A stretch of DNA of 64,000 nucleotides from Herbiconiux solani NBRC 106740 (GTDB taxonomy: Bacteria; Actinomycetota; Actinomycetes; Actinomycetales; Microbacteriaceae): NCBI RefSeq assembly GCF_001571005.1, contig NZ_BCST01000004.1, positions 310,001 to 374,000 of the forward strand, in the 5' to 3' direction. Every line of letters starts with the position of its first letter. The stretch's first letter is position 1. The translations under genes and the position numbers were made by a program. Below the pieces are notes generated by a model that was given only the letters and a program-made list of their open reading frames with translations, was not told the origin of the DNA and made no database searches. Shown piece after piece: positions 1-7,088 of this stretch.

Positions 1-409
1 GCTCGAGCCGACCAGCGACCGCATCATGGCGACGTCGCTGGTGGCGAAGTGGCGCTTCATCAGCGAAGAGCTCGGCGACCCGCAGGCCTTCGACTGGGAG
101 GGCGTCTACCTCGGCATCAAGCAGACCATGGTCGAGGTCTTCGCCACCCTGCACTCGCTCGCGCTGCAGCAGACGCTGTACGAGATGGGCAAGGCCGTGC
201 TCGAACGCTACCCCTTCCTCGCCGAGATCAGGATGTCGGCACCCAACAAGCACCACTTCCTCTACGACCTCACGCCCTTCGGTGTCACGAACGACAACGA
301 GGTCTTCAACGCCGCCGACCGCCCCTACGGCCTCATCCAGGCCTCGGTCCTCCGCGACGACGCTCCCGCCCCCGGCCCCGCCTGGACCCCCGCCGCCGGC
401 TTCGCCTGA
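1..409 (+). CDS. urate oxidase, C-terminal part (5' end outside window)
   Basis: The reading frame is open from the first bases of the window, so this is the 3' part of a longer gene. The visible 135 or so residues match the C-terminal T-fold half of uricase: a segment TSDRIMATSLVAKWRF, then NKHHFLYDLTPFG and the closing NDNEVFNAADRPYGLIQASV, where family members hold active-site and tunnel residues. The enzyme oxidises urate to 5-hydroxyisourate in the cytosol. The next two ureide enzymes (HIU hydrolase, OHCU decarboxylase) lie just downstream on the other strand, which supports the call. A Pro/Ala-rich tail of about 15 residues follows the conserved end. The stop lies 25 bases before an inverted repeat (434-489). 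Family assignment is firm; the start and N-terminal half cannot be seen. Confidence 0.93.
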   Translation, partial: LEPTSDRIMATSLVAKWRFISEELGDPQAFDWEGVYLGIKQTMVEVFATLHSLALQQTLYEMGKAVLERYPFLAEIRMSAPNKHHFLYDLTPFGVTNDNEVFNAADRPYGLIQASVLRDDAPAPGPAWTPAAGFA

Positions 410-433
410 TCCCCCGCCCCATCCCACCTCCGC

Positions 434-489
434 CGAGAAGTCACTTTTACGTCCAAGACGCGAGGTTTTGACGTGAAAGTGACTTCTCG
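434..489. repeat. GAGAAGTCAC inverted-repeat element, copy 1
   Basis: Two 20-base arms (434-453 and 470-489) are complementary except for one T/C difference that still allows a G-U pair; they enclose a 16-base loop. The same arm sequence (CGAGAAGTCACTTTTACGTC and close variants) recurs at 55293, 61100 and 62184 in the same orientation. The element sits between two converging genes, 24 bases after the uricase stop and 7 bases beyond the stop of the leftward membrane-protein gene, so it could also act as a two-way terminator. It has no U-tract. Confidence 0.85.
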
Positions 490-496
490 ACGACGG

Positions 497-1162
497 TCAG
501 CGGAGGATCGAAGGGAGAAGCAGCCCTGCCGAGGCGGCCGAGTACGCCACCCACATCAGCGGTGATGCGATCCACCCGACGACGATCCACCGCCAGGACC
601 CCGTGCGCGTGGCCACCGCGTGCCGCTCGAGCGCCATGATCCGCCCGGAGTACAGCTGAGGCATGTTGACCGCGATCGTGACGATCGCGCCGGCGGTGAT
701 CGAGCCGGCGAGCACCCACACCGGGAATGCCGGGCCGCTCGAGACGATCAAGCTGGTCCCGATCGATCCGAGACCGACGAGCACCAGCAGGCCGAGGAGC
801 ACGACAGCCAGCACGAGCGATGCGCGTTGGGAGAAGAGCCCGAACGCCTGCACCTTCCGGTCGTACGCCGCTTGATCGGCGAGGGCGTCTCGGTCGGACT
901 GCGCATCCGTAACGCCGTCAGCAGCGCCATCGGCAGCTTCATCCGCGGGCGCGAGCGGGGTGATGAGCGCACGTCGAAGCACCCAGAGCACCAAAGCGAC
1001 AGCCGTGTACGGGATGCCGATGCACGCGATCCCGACACCGATCGGCAGGACGACGACGCCGGCGAAGACACTGGCGACCGCGCCGAGCACCATCGTCCCG
1101 GCGACCAGGAGCGCCGGCACTCTCAGAGTGGGACTCTCGAGGCGGGCCGAGATCGCCGTCAC
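497..1162 (-). CDS. hypothetical multi-pass membrane protein in purine cluster
   Basis: The 221-residue product has about five hydrophobic segments: two near residues 16-60, then near 113-135, 146-168 and 194-215. An acidic, Ala/Asp-rich loop around residues 70-95 is probably cytosolic. I recognise no family signature and no known permease motif. The start is GTG at 1162, two bases after the HIU hydrolase stop, so it is almost certainly translated from the same message (OHCU decarboxylase, HIU hydrolase, this gene). The position suggests a role linked to urate or ureide use, such as transport or membrane anchoring, but this is inference only. Confidence 0.6.
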   Translation of the reverse strand: MTAISARLESPTLRVPALLVAGTMVLGAVASVFAGVVVLPIGVGIACIGIPYTAVALVLWVLRRALITPLAPADEAADGAADGVTDAQSDRDALADQAAYDRKVQAFGLFSQRASLVLAVVLLGLLVLVGLGSIGTSLIVSSGPAFPVWVLAGSITAGAIVTIAVNMPQLYSGRIMALERHAVATRTGSWRWIVVGWIASPLMWVAYSAASAGLLLPSILR

Positions 1163-1164
1163 GG

Positions 1165-1509
1165 TCAGCTGCCTCGGTAGGTGGAGTAGGCGAAGGGGCT
1201 GAGGAGGAGGGGCACGTGGTAGTGCGCGTTCGCGTCGGCGAGCTCGAAGATGATCTGCACCTCGGGGTAGAAGGCCTTGACCTCCTGCTCGGCGAAGTAG
1301 ACGCCGGTGTCGAAGCTCACGCGGTAGCGGCCGGGATGCAGCTGCGCCGGCCCGAGCGCGTTGACCCGCCCGTCGGCGTCGGTCTCGGCCGAGGCGATCA
1401 TGACCCAGTTGCCCACCTCGTCACGCTCGAGGATGACGGGGACACCCGCCGCCGGCCGCCCGATCGTCGAGTCGAGGACGTGGGTGGTGACGTGACTGCG
1501 GTCGGTCAT
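1165..1509 (-). CDS. uraH: 5-hydroxyisourate hydrolase
   Basis: The 114-residue product has the length and both signatures of the transthyretin-like HIU hydrolases: the N-terminal THVLDSTIGRPAAGVPV, with the conserved His at about residue 10, and the C-terminal YHVPLLLSPFAYSTYRGS with His near 98 and the family-defining YRGS end. It hydrolyses 5-hydroxyisourate, the product of urate oxidase, to OHCU in the cytosol as a homotetramer. It starts with ATG 66 bases after the OHCU decarboxylase stop and is followed at once by the membrane protein gene, so the three are probably co-transcribed. No oddities seen. Confidence 0.95.
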   Translation of the reverse strand: MTDRSHVTTHVLDSTIGRPAAGVPVILERDEVGNWVMIASAETDADGRVNALGPAQLHPGRYRVSFDTGVYFAEQEVKAFYPEVQIIFELADANAHYHVPLLLSPFAYSTYRGS

Positions 1510-1575
1510 GCGAGCTCCTGTCGGTCGGGGTGGTGGATGCGGCGGGTCGGGGCGGTAGCGGCCGGCCCGGGCAGG

Positions 1576-2163
1576 TCAGGCGGGGTAGAGGGAGCGGAGG
1601 CGGAGCATCGTGATGTCGTGCAGCTCACTCGCGACCGTGGCGGCCTCGGCGGCGTCTGAGAGGGTGAGGCGGCGCTCCAGCTCGGCGAGGATCTCGGCCC
1701 GGCCCCGCCCGGCGGCCCGGATGAGGAAGACCCGATCGAACCGCTCCTCGTAGGCCTGATTGCCGCGGGTGATCGCGTCGGCGAGGGCCTCGTCGCTCGC
1801 CTCGGCGGCCGACTGCTCGGACGCACTGAACCGCTGGGCCTGACCGTCGCCCACCGCACGCTCGCCAATGCGGGGGTGGTGGGCGAGCGCGGCATCCACC
1901 TCGGCCGGGGTCAAGGTCGCCGCCACACGATCGGCGACCGCCAGCAGCTCGGCCGCCGACGCGAACGGCGCCGCCGCCGCGACCTCCTCGACGAACCGCT
2001 CGACCCCGAGGCACGAGTGCAACGCCTCGCGCAGCTCAGGCCCGTCCACGATCGTCTTCGCGCCCGGCCCGGCAACGACGGAATGGGCGACGGGGGCGGC
2101 GGGGGCGGATGAGCGACCCGAAACGGGCGAAGTCGGGCTGCCGGATGCACGGGGGTCGGCCAT
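1576..2163 (-). CDS. uraD: OHCU decarboxylase
   Basis: The product decarboxylates 2-oxo-4-hydroxy-4-carboxy-5-ureidoimidazoline to S-allantoin. Family motifs are present: HHPRIGE near residues 95-101 with the catalytic His, and GNQAYEERF followed by VFLIRAAGR near 134-153. From ATG 2163 the protein is 195 residues and begins with about 38 residues of low-complexity Ala/Ser/Pro sequence that the family does not need. A GTG at 2049 would give about 157 residues, starting just before the conserved region. The longer start leaves almost no room for a promoter before the divergent neighbour, so the shorter start deserves consideration. Gene order uraD-uraH-membrane protein suggests one operon. Confidence 0.92.
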   Translation of the reverse strand: MADPRASGSPTSPVSGRSSAPAAPVAHSVVAGPGAKTIVDGPELREALHSCLGVERFVEEVAAAAPFASAAELLAVADRVAATLTPAEVDAALAHHPRIGERAVGDGQAQRFSASEQSAAEASDEALADAITRGNQAYEERFDRVFLIRAAGRGRAEILAELERRLTLSDAAEAATVASELHDITMLRLRSLYPA

Positions 2164-2186
2164 GACCCCAGCTTACGATGAGGGCC

Positions 2187-2801
2187 ATGGACTCCCCCGC
2201 CCCGGCACCCCGCCTCACGGGCCTCCTCCTCGCCGCGGGCGCCGGTCGCCGGATGGGCGGTCCCAAGGCCTTGGTCGCGCCGGCCGGCGAGGATCCGTGG
2301 ATCGTCCGCAGCGCCCGCCTGCTGCTGGCGGCCGGCTGCGACGAGGTGGTCGTCGTGCTCGGAGCCGAGGCCACAGCCGCCGAGGCCCTCCTGCGCCGCC
2401 AGGTCCCGGCCGGCAGCGCTGCACTCCGCACCGTCGTCGCCGAGGCCTGGTCCGACGGACTCGGCGCGTCCCTCCGTGCGGGCCTCACCGCCCTCCTCAA
2501 CGATCCGCCGGCCGCCGTGCTGATCACCCTCGTCGACCTCCCGTGGCTGAGGGTCGAGGCCGCCCGCCGGGTGCTCGAGCACGGCGGTGCTCCGCACCCC
2601 CGCTCGCTGCGTCAGGCGATCTATGGGGGCCGCCCCGGGCATCCGGTGCTCGTCGGCGCCGACCACCTGGGCCCGCTGGCCGCCTCCCTCGAAGGAGACG
2701 TCGGAGCCCGGCCGTACCTCGCCGCGCACGGCGTCGAGCTCGTCGACTGCAGCGACCTCGGCGGCGGCGACGACGTCGATGAGCTCCCGCCGCGCAGCTG
2801 A
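2187..2801 (+). CDS. MobA/MocA-like molybdenum cofactor nucleotidyltransferase
   Basis: The roughly 204-residue protein opens with the nucleotidyltransferase signature LLLAAGAGRRMGGPKAL, continues with a DEVVVVLG strand and a VDLP metal-binding motif, and ends with GRPGHPVL and DVGARPYL segments typical of MocA/CoxI-associated cytidylyltransferases. These enzymes convert Mo-molybdopterin to the dinucleotide form used by xanthine dehydrogenase family enzymes. That fits a purine cluster, although no xanthine dehydrogenase lies in the window. A TACGAT -10 box at 2174-2179 lies seven bases before ATG 2187, so a leaderless message from 2187 is likely; an in-frame ATG at 2178 overlaps that box and is less likely. 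Confidence 0.85.
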   Translation: MDSPAPAPRLTGLLLAAGAGRRMGGPKALVAPAGEDPWIVRSARLLLAAGCDEVVVVLGAEATAAEALLRRQVPAGSAALRTVVAEAWSDGLGASLRAGLTALLNDPPAAVLITLVDLPWLRVEAARRVLEHGGAPHPRSLRQAIYGGRPGHPVLVGADHLGPLAASLEGDVGARPYLAAHGVELVDCSDLGGGDDVDELPPRS

Positions 2802-2874
2802 GACGGCCCTGAGCCTTTCCGACGAATTATGGATGCACGGGAAGAGACCCGCCGCGACGCGCGTTGACCCCCGC

Positions 2875-3528
2875 ATGACTGCAACAGGACTCACGACCAT
2901 CGGTTTCATCGGCTCCGGCAACATCGGCAGCCAGCTCGCCCGCCTCGCCGTCGCGCACGGCTACCGGGTGGTGATGAGCAACTCACGCGGACCCGAGACG
3001 CTCTCCGACCTCGTCGCCGAGCTCGGACCGCAGGCCAGCGCCGGCACCGCCGCCGAGGCCGCTGCGGCCGGGGATCTCGTCGTCGTGACGGTGCCGCTGA
3101 AGAACTACCAGCAGGTGCCGGTCGAGCCGCTCGCCGGCAAGATCGTGATCGACACGAACAACTACTACTGGGAGCGCGACGGCCGCATCCCCGCTCTCGA
3201 AGAGGGCAAGACCACCGTGTCCGAGATGCTGCAGGAGCATCTCCCCACCTCGCGCGTCGTCAAGGCGTTCAACAACATCATGGCGGCCGACATCACCACC
3301 GACGGCAAGCCGGCCGACGACGCCGACCGCCGGGCGCTGCCGATCGCGGGTGACCAGGTCGAGGCGAAGGCGGTCGTCGCGACCCTCCTCGACGAGTTCG
3401 GCTTCGAGGCCTTCGACACCGGTTCGCTCGCCGACAGCTGGCGCTTCGAGCGCGACCAGCCCGCCTACGTCGTCCGCATGACCGCCGCCGACCTCCCCGG
3501 CAAACTGGCCGCCGCCACCCGCCCCTAG
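2875..3528 (+). CDS. NADPH-dependent F420 reductase-like oxidoreductase
   Basis: The 217-residue product is a compact Rossmann protein with the nucleotide-binding motif GFIGSGNIGSQLA at residues 10-22. Later segments VVTVPLKNYQQVP, VIDTNNYYWERDG and VVKAFNNI are characteristic of the Fno/NADP_oxidored_F420 family, which moves hydride between NADP and F420 in some members. Other members are F420-independent, so the substrate is not certain. The start at ATG 2875 places the GxGxxG motif normally; an in-frame ATG at 2830 would add 15 residues. The gene follows the MobA-like gene by about 70 bases. F420 biosynthesis genes elsewhere in the window make an F420-linked role plausible. Confidence 0.8.
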   Translation: MTATGLTTIGFIGSGNIGSQLARLAVAHGYRVVMSNSRGPETLSDLVAELGPQASAGTAAEAAAAGDLVVVTVPLKNYQQVPVEPLAGKIVIDTNNYYWERDGRIPALEEGKTTVSEMLQEHLPTSRVVKAFNNIMAADITTDGKPADDADRRALPIAGDQVEAKAVVATLLDEFGFEAFDTGSLADSWRFERDQPAYVVRMTAADLPGKLAAATRP

Positions 3529-3583
3529 CCGACCCGACAAACGCAACGGGCCCTTCTCGACCACCCAAGGTGACGGCGTGGCC

Positions 3584-3658
3584 GTGGCTCGCGACCGCAG
3601 GCCGCGAGCCACGACCGCACCGGAACATGCCGCCCGCGCCGGGCAGGGACCGGCGCGG
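3584..3658. terminator. two adjacent hairpins between converging genes
   Basis: Arms 3584-3593 and 3603-3612 (GTGGCTCGCG/CGCGAGCCAC) pair perfectly over 10 bp; arms 3634-3642 and 3650-3658 (CCGCGCCGG/CCGGCGCGG) pair perfectly over 9 bp. Both lie between the stops of the Fno-like gene (+) and the RpiR gene (-). No U-tract is present, as is common in actinobacteria. A bidirectional terminator is the simplest reading. Confidence 0.6.
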
Positions 3659-3669
3659 CACCAGCACAG

Positions 3670-4512
3670 CTACTCCAGCTCCCCGAGCTCCTCGTAGAGC
3701 GAGTTGATCGCCGCCACCCGCGTGCGACTCTCGCGGGGCCGCGCGCTCAGCACGTTGCTCGCCAGGAGGTTCACCAGGCTCATCGCGCTGGCGTAGCTGT
3801 CGAGGGCGCTGACCGAGTCGATGGGGCATTCGATCCACACGCTCGCGAACTCGGCGTAGCGGCGGGCCGAGGCGTCGCCGATCAGCACGACCGCGGTTCC
3901 GGTGGCGGCGATCGCGGCGATCATCGCCCCGAACCCAGCCGTGCGCCGACGGAACCCGAACACCACCGCGGCGTCCCGTGCATCCCGGTCGGCGAACTCC
4001 TCCGAGATCGTCTGACCGGGCTGCGGCGCCAGGTGCACCGCGCCCCGCGCCTGGGAGAGCTGCTCGCGCAGGTGCACCGCGAGCGGGTACCCGTTGCGGA
4101 GCCCGACGACCGTCACACTGCGGCTTCGCAGCAGCAGCTCGGTGGTCTGCTCGAGGCGCTCGGGCCCGAGCGCGTCGAAGCACCGCCGCAGGTTCTCGAC
4201 CTCCCGCACCAGGTGCGCACCGAGATCGGCCGACGACCCGGGGGTCGCTCCCCCGACGGGAACGCCGGACGACCGCAGCGTCCGCGCATGCTCCCGCACC
4301 TCCTGCGCGTTCTCGAAGCCGAGCCGCCGGAACAGCCGCGACACCGTCGCCTTCGACACCCCGCTGCGCTGCGCCAGCTCGGTGCCCGAGTAGACTGCGA
4401 GGTCGCTCAGATGATCCAGGATGAAGTCGGCCGCCCGCTGCTCCTGCGGCGAGAGCTCGCCGTAGCTGCGGTCGATCCGCCGGTCGATCCGTTGGCCGTC
4501 GCGCACCGTCAT
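3670..4512 (-). CDS. RpiR-family transcriptional regulator (MurR/RpiR, SIS domain)
   Basis: The 280-residue protein has an N-terminal RpiR helix-turn-helix (GTELAQRSGVSKATVSRLF, residues 43-61) and a C-terminal SIS phosphosugar-binding-like domain (about 115-255) with SVTVVGLRNGYPLA and GTAVVLIGD. It starts with ATG at 4512, overlapping the allantoate amidohydrolase stop by four bases, so the two are translationally coupled. RpiR regulators are often encoded with purine/ureide catabolic genes. Here it probably controls the unit starting at about 7012, where two matching operator-like sites lie (7027-7069). The frame stays open far upstream, but that extension is the antisense-like shadow of the next gene. 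Confidence 0.88.
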   Translation of the reverse strand: MTVRDGQRIDRRIDRSYGELSPQEQRAADFILDHLSDLAVYSGTELAQRSGVSKATVSRLFRRLGFENAQEVREHARTLRSSGVPVGGATPGSSADLGAHLVREVENLRRCFDALGPERLEQTTELLLRSRSVTVVGLRNGYPLAVHLREQLSQARGAVHLAPQPGQTISEEFADRDARDAAVVFGFRRRTAGFGAMIAAIAATGTAVVLIGDASARRYAEFASVWIECPIDSVSALDSYASAMSLVNLLASNVLSARPRESRTRVAAINSLYEELGELE

Positions 4513-5780
4513 CGCTCCGCCGCGCCCGCCGCATCCGCCAACGCAAGAACCGCCCGCTCGAACGCATCGATCGTCGCCGCCACGTCGGCCTCGGTCACCC
4601 GCTCCTCGGGATTGTGGCTGACCCCGCCCTCGCAGCGCACGAACAGCATGCCGATCTCGGTGATCTCGGCGACGGCCATGGCGTCGTGCCCGGCCTTCGA
4701 GAACAGCGACATCGGCCGACGGTCGCCGGTCGAACGGATGCCCTCGCCGATCACCTTCCGCATCCGCTCGCTGCACACCGCCGCGGGGGCCGAGTGCGTC
4801 TGCACGCTCGTCCACTTCAGGCGCCGCTGGCGGCAGACGTCGGTGAGCATCTCCTGGACGACCCCCCAGACCCGGTCGCGCTCGCTGTCGTACTCGCCGC
4901 GCAGGTCGAGACTGAACTCCACCTCGCCCGGGATGACGTTGACCGCATCCGGCCGCACCTCCAGGTGCCCCACGGTCGCGATGAGCTGCGCCGCGCGCGC
5001 GATCCGCTCGATCGCGACGATGGCCTCGGCGGCCCCGGCCAGCGCATCCCGTCGCCGCTCGTAGGGGGTGCCGGAGTGCCCTGCCTTGCCGGTGATCGTG
5101 ATGAGGAAGCGGCGGGCGCCGGCGATCGAGGAGACGATGCCGAGCGCCTTGTCCTCGTCCTCGAGGTACGGGCCCTGCTCGATGTGGGCCTCGAGGTAGC
5201 CGACGAAGTCCGAGCCGGGGCGGGCCGCGTCGCCGACCCTCTCGGGGTCGAGCCCGAAGTCGAGGAAGGCCTGCCGGAGGCTCACGCCGTCTTCGTCCTG
5301 CAGCTCCCACCACGCCGGATCCCAGGTGCCGGCGAAGGCTCGGCTGCCGAGCAGCGCCCGGCCGAAGCGGGTGCCCTCCTCGTCGGCCCACGCGACGACC
5401 TCGATCGCGAACGGCAGCACGCGGCCCGAGTCGCGGATGCGCTCGACCACCGCGATCGCTGCGAGCACCCCGAGGATGCCGTCGTACTTCCCCGCGGCCG
5501 GCACCGTGTCCAGGTGCGAACCGAGCAGCAGCGCGGGCAGCCCGGGCGTCGCACCCTCGAGGCGGCCGCACTGGTTGCCGGCCGCATCCTGCCAGGTGGT
5601 CAGGCCGGCCTGCTGCATCCACTCGGCGGCGAGCGCGTTGACCGCGGCGTGCTCGGGCGAGAGGTTGACCCGCTCGATCAGCCCGTCGTCGCGCGAGGAG
5701 AAGGTGGCGAGCAGCTCGCAGCGCTCGAGGAGGGCGGCGGCCGTGGTGTCGGCCGGCAGGATGCGCGAGGGCTCGGTCAC
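4509..5780 (-). CDS. allC: allantoate amidohydrolase (M20 family)
   Basis: The 423-residue protein carries the full set of M20/AllC metal and substrate motifs: GSHLDTVPAAGKYDG (His 89, Asp 91, Asp 100), WADEEGTRFG (Glu 134/135), HIEQGP near 200, GHSGTPYERRRDAL for the dimer domain, SKAGHDAM and GVSHNPEE near the C-terminus (distal metal His). N-carbamoyl-amino-acid hydrolases share these motifs, but the neighbouring ureidoglycine aminotransferase and uricase genes favour allantoate. It hydrolyses allantoate to ureidoglycine, CO2 and ammonia. The GTG start at 5780 overlaps the upstream aminotransferase stop by four bases, and the stop overlaps rpiR, so all three are coupled. Confidence 0.9.
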   Translation of the reverse strand: MTEPSRILPADTTAAALLERCELLATFSSRDDGLIERVNLSPEHAAVNALAAEWMQQAGLTTWQDAAGNQCGRLEGATPGLPALLLGSHLDTVPAAGKYDGILGVLAAIAVVERIRDSGRVLPFAIEVVAWADEEGTRFGRALLGSRAFAGTWDPAWWELQDEDGVSLRQAFLDFGLDPERVGDAARPGSDFVGYLEAHIEQGPYLEDEDKALGIVSSIAGARRFLITITGKAGHSGTPYERRRDALAGAAEAIVAIERIARAAQLIATVGHLEVRPDAVNVIPGEVEFSLDLRGEYDSERDRVWGVVQEMLTDVCRQRRLKWTSVQTHSAPAAVCSERMRKVIGEGIRSTGDRRPMSLFSKAGHDAMAVAEITEIGMLFVRCEGGVSHNPEERVTEADVAATIDAFERAVLALADAAGAAER

Positions 5781-7012
5781 AGAGCGCCCGCCCCCTGGTC
5801 GGCGTAGAGGTCGTAGGCTGCACCGACGCCACCGCCGGCCGTGACCGGCGCGCCGTGCCGCCGGAGCACCTGCTCGAGCGAGGCCAGGGTCGTGAGCACC
5901 GCATCCTTCCGCGCGTTGTAACCCATCGTGCCGATGCGCCAGACCTTGCCGTGCAGCGGGCCGAACGAGGTGCCGATCTCGATGCCGAAGTCCTCGAGCA
6001 TTTCACCCCGCACCGCGTCTCCGGTCACGCCCTCGGGGATACGGACCGCGACGACGTTGTTCATCTTCACGGCCGGGTCGCCGAACACCTCGAGCCCGAG
6101 CCCCTGCACGCCGGCGAGCATCGCGGCCCCGTGCAGGCGGTGGCGTTCGATCGCGGCGTCGAGGCCCTCCTCGACCAGGATGCGGGCGCACTCGCGCGCC
6201 CCGTAGAGCATCGTGGTGGCCTCGGTGTGGTGGTTGAGGCGCTTCTCGCCCCAGTAGTCGAAGATCATCGCGAGGTCGAGGTAGTTCGAGCGGATGCGGG
6301 TGGCGTGGATCTCGTCGGCGCTCCCTGCGATGCCGGCCTCGATGCTCTTGCGGCTCTTGATCACCTCGACCGCACGCGGCGAGAAGGTCGCGGGCGCCGA
6401 GCCCGAGGGCCCGCCGAGGCACTTCTGGAGGCCGGCGGTCACCGCGTCCAGACCCAGCGCATCCGTGTCGAAGGGGTTGCCGGCGAGGCTGGCGGTGACG
6501 TCGGTGTATAACAGCACGCCGTGCGTGGCGCAGAGCTCGCCGAGGCCCTCGAGCGGCTGGGCGACGGTCGTGCTGGTGTCGCCGTGCACGACCGCGAGCA
6601 GCTTCGGCTTGACGGTCTCCAGAGCGGTGGCGATCTCGGCCTCGGTGAAGACGGTGCCCCACTCGCGCTCGATCACGTGCACCTCGGCGCCGGCGCGCTC
6701 GGCGATCTCGCGCAGCAGGTGGCCGAACCGGCCGAAGATCGGTACGAGCACCCTGTCGCCCGGCGCGACCAGCGACACGATCGCGGCCTCGATGCCGGCG
6801 CGGGAGGTGCCGTCGATCAGCAAGGTCTGCTCGTTGGCCGTCTTGAAGACCTGGCGATACAGCGCCATGGTCTCGTTCATGTAGGCCGTCATCGCCGGGT
6901 CGTACTGGCCGACGAGCTGCGCCGACATCGCGCGGAGCACCCGCGGGTCGGCGTTGATCGGGCCGGGGCCCATCAGCAGGCGCGGCGGCGGGTTGATCGG
7001 CAGGCTGGAAAT
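5777..7012 (-). CDS. pucG: (S)-ureidoglycine-glyoxylate aminotransferase
   Basis: A class V PLP aminotransferase of about 411 residues. Visible features are PPPRLLMGPGPINADPRVL at the N-terminus, IDGTSRAG, a cofactor-binding Asp in LLYTDVTAS, the Schiff-base Lys in AGLQKCLGGPSG, and a C-terminal RIGTMGYNA. In ureide pathways such enzymes transfer the amino group of ureidoglycine to glyoxylate, giving oxalurate and glycine. Start choice is unusual. The first ATG is at 6973, but the conserved family N-terminus begins 13 codons earlier and no ATG, GTG or TTG exists between there and an in-frame stop. A perfect AGGAGG (7024-7019) lies six bases before an ATT codon at 7012-7010. I give 7012 as the likely start; 6973 is the conservative alternative. 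Confidence 0.85.
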   Translation of the reverse strand: MSSLPINPPPRLLMGPGPINADPRVLRAMSAQLVGQYDPAMTAYMNETMALYRQVFKTANEQTLLIDGTSRAGIEAAIVSLVAPGDRVLVPIFGRFGHLLREIAERAGAEVHVIEREWGTVFTEAEIATALETVKPKLLAVVHGDTSTTVAQPLEGLGELCATHGVLLYTDVTASLAGNPFDTDALGLDAVTAGLQKCLGGPSGSAPATFSPRAVEVIKSRKSIEAGIAGSADEIHATRIRSNYLDLAMIFDYWGEKRLNHHTEATTMLYGARECARILVEEGLDAAIERHRLHGAAMLAGVQGLGLEVFGDPAVKMNNVVAVRIPEGVTGDAVRGEMLEDFGIEIGTSFGPLHGKVWRIGTMGYNARKDAVLTTLASLEQVLRRHGAPVTAGGGVGAAYDLYADQGAGAL

Positions 7013-7026
7013 GACGGACCTCCTCG

Positions 7027-7069
7027 GAACGGACGTTTCTCAACACTCATCTTACGAAACGAACGTTTC
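7027..7069. promoter_or_regulatory. two operator-like sites upstream of pucG-allC-rpiR
   Basis: GAAACGAACGTTTC (7056-7069) has 6-base complementary arms around a 2-base centre. GGAACGGACGTTTC (7027-7040) repeats it at 12 of 14 positions, 29 bp away, which is close to three helical turns. The pair lies between the amidase stop (7089) and the AGGAGG of the aminotransferase gene, where an operator for the co-encoded RpiR protein would be expected. Protein binding is inferred. Confidence 0.55.
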
Positions 7070-7088
7070 AGCGGTGTTTCGCCGTCGG

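Noticed and set aside
4509-5780. allC as N-carbamoyl-beta-alanine hydrolase (pyrimidine pathway)
   Set aside because: The M20 family includes both, but its coupling to pucG and rpiR and the separate nitrilase-type hydrolase in the pyrimidine operon favour allantoate.
3670-6006. A 778-codon open frame running from the RpiR gene back through allC into pucG
   Set aside because: Only the part from ATG 4512 resembles RpiR; the rest is an Ala/Arg-rich out-of-frame shadow of allC and pucG with the typical composition of a high-GC alternative frame.
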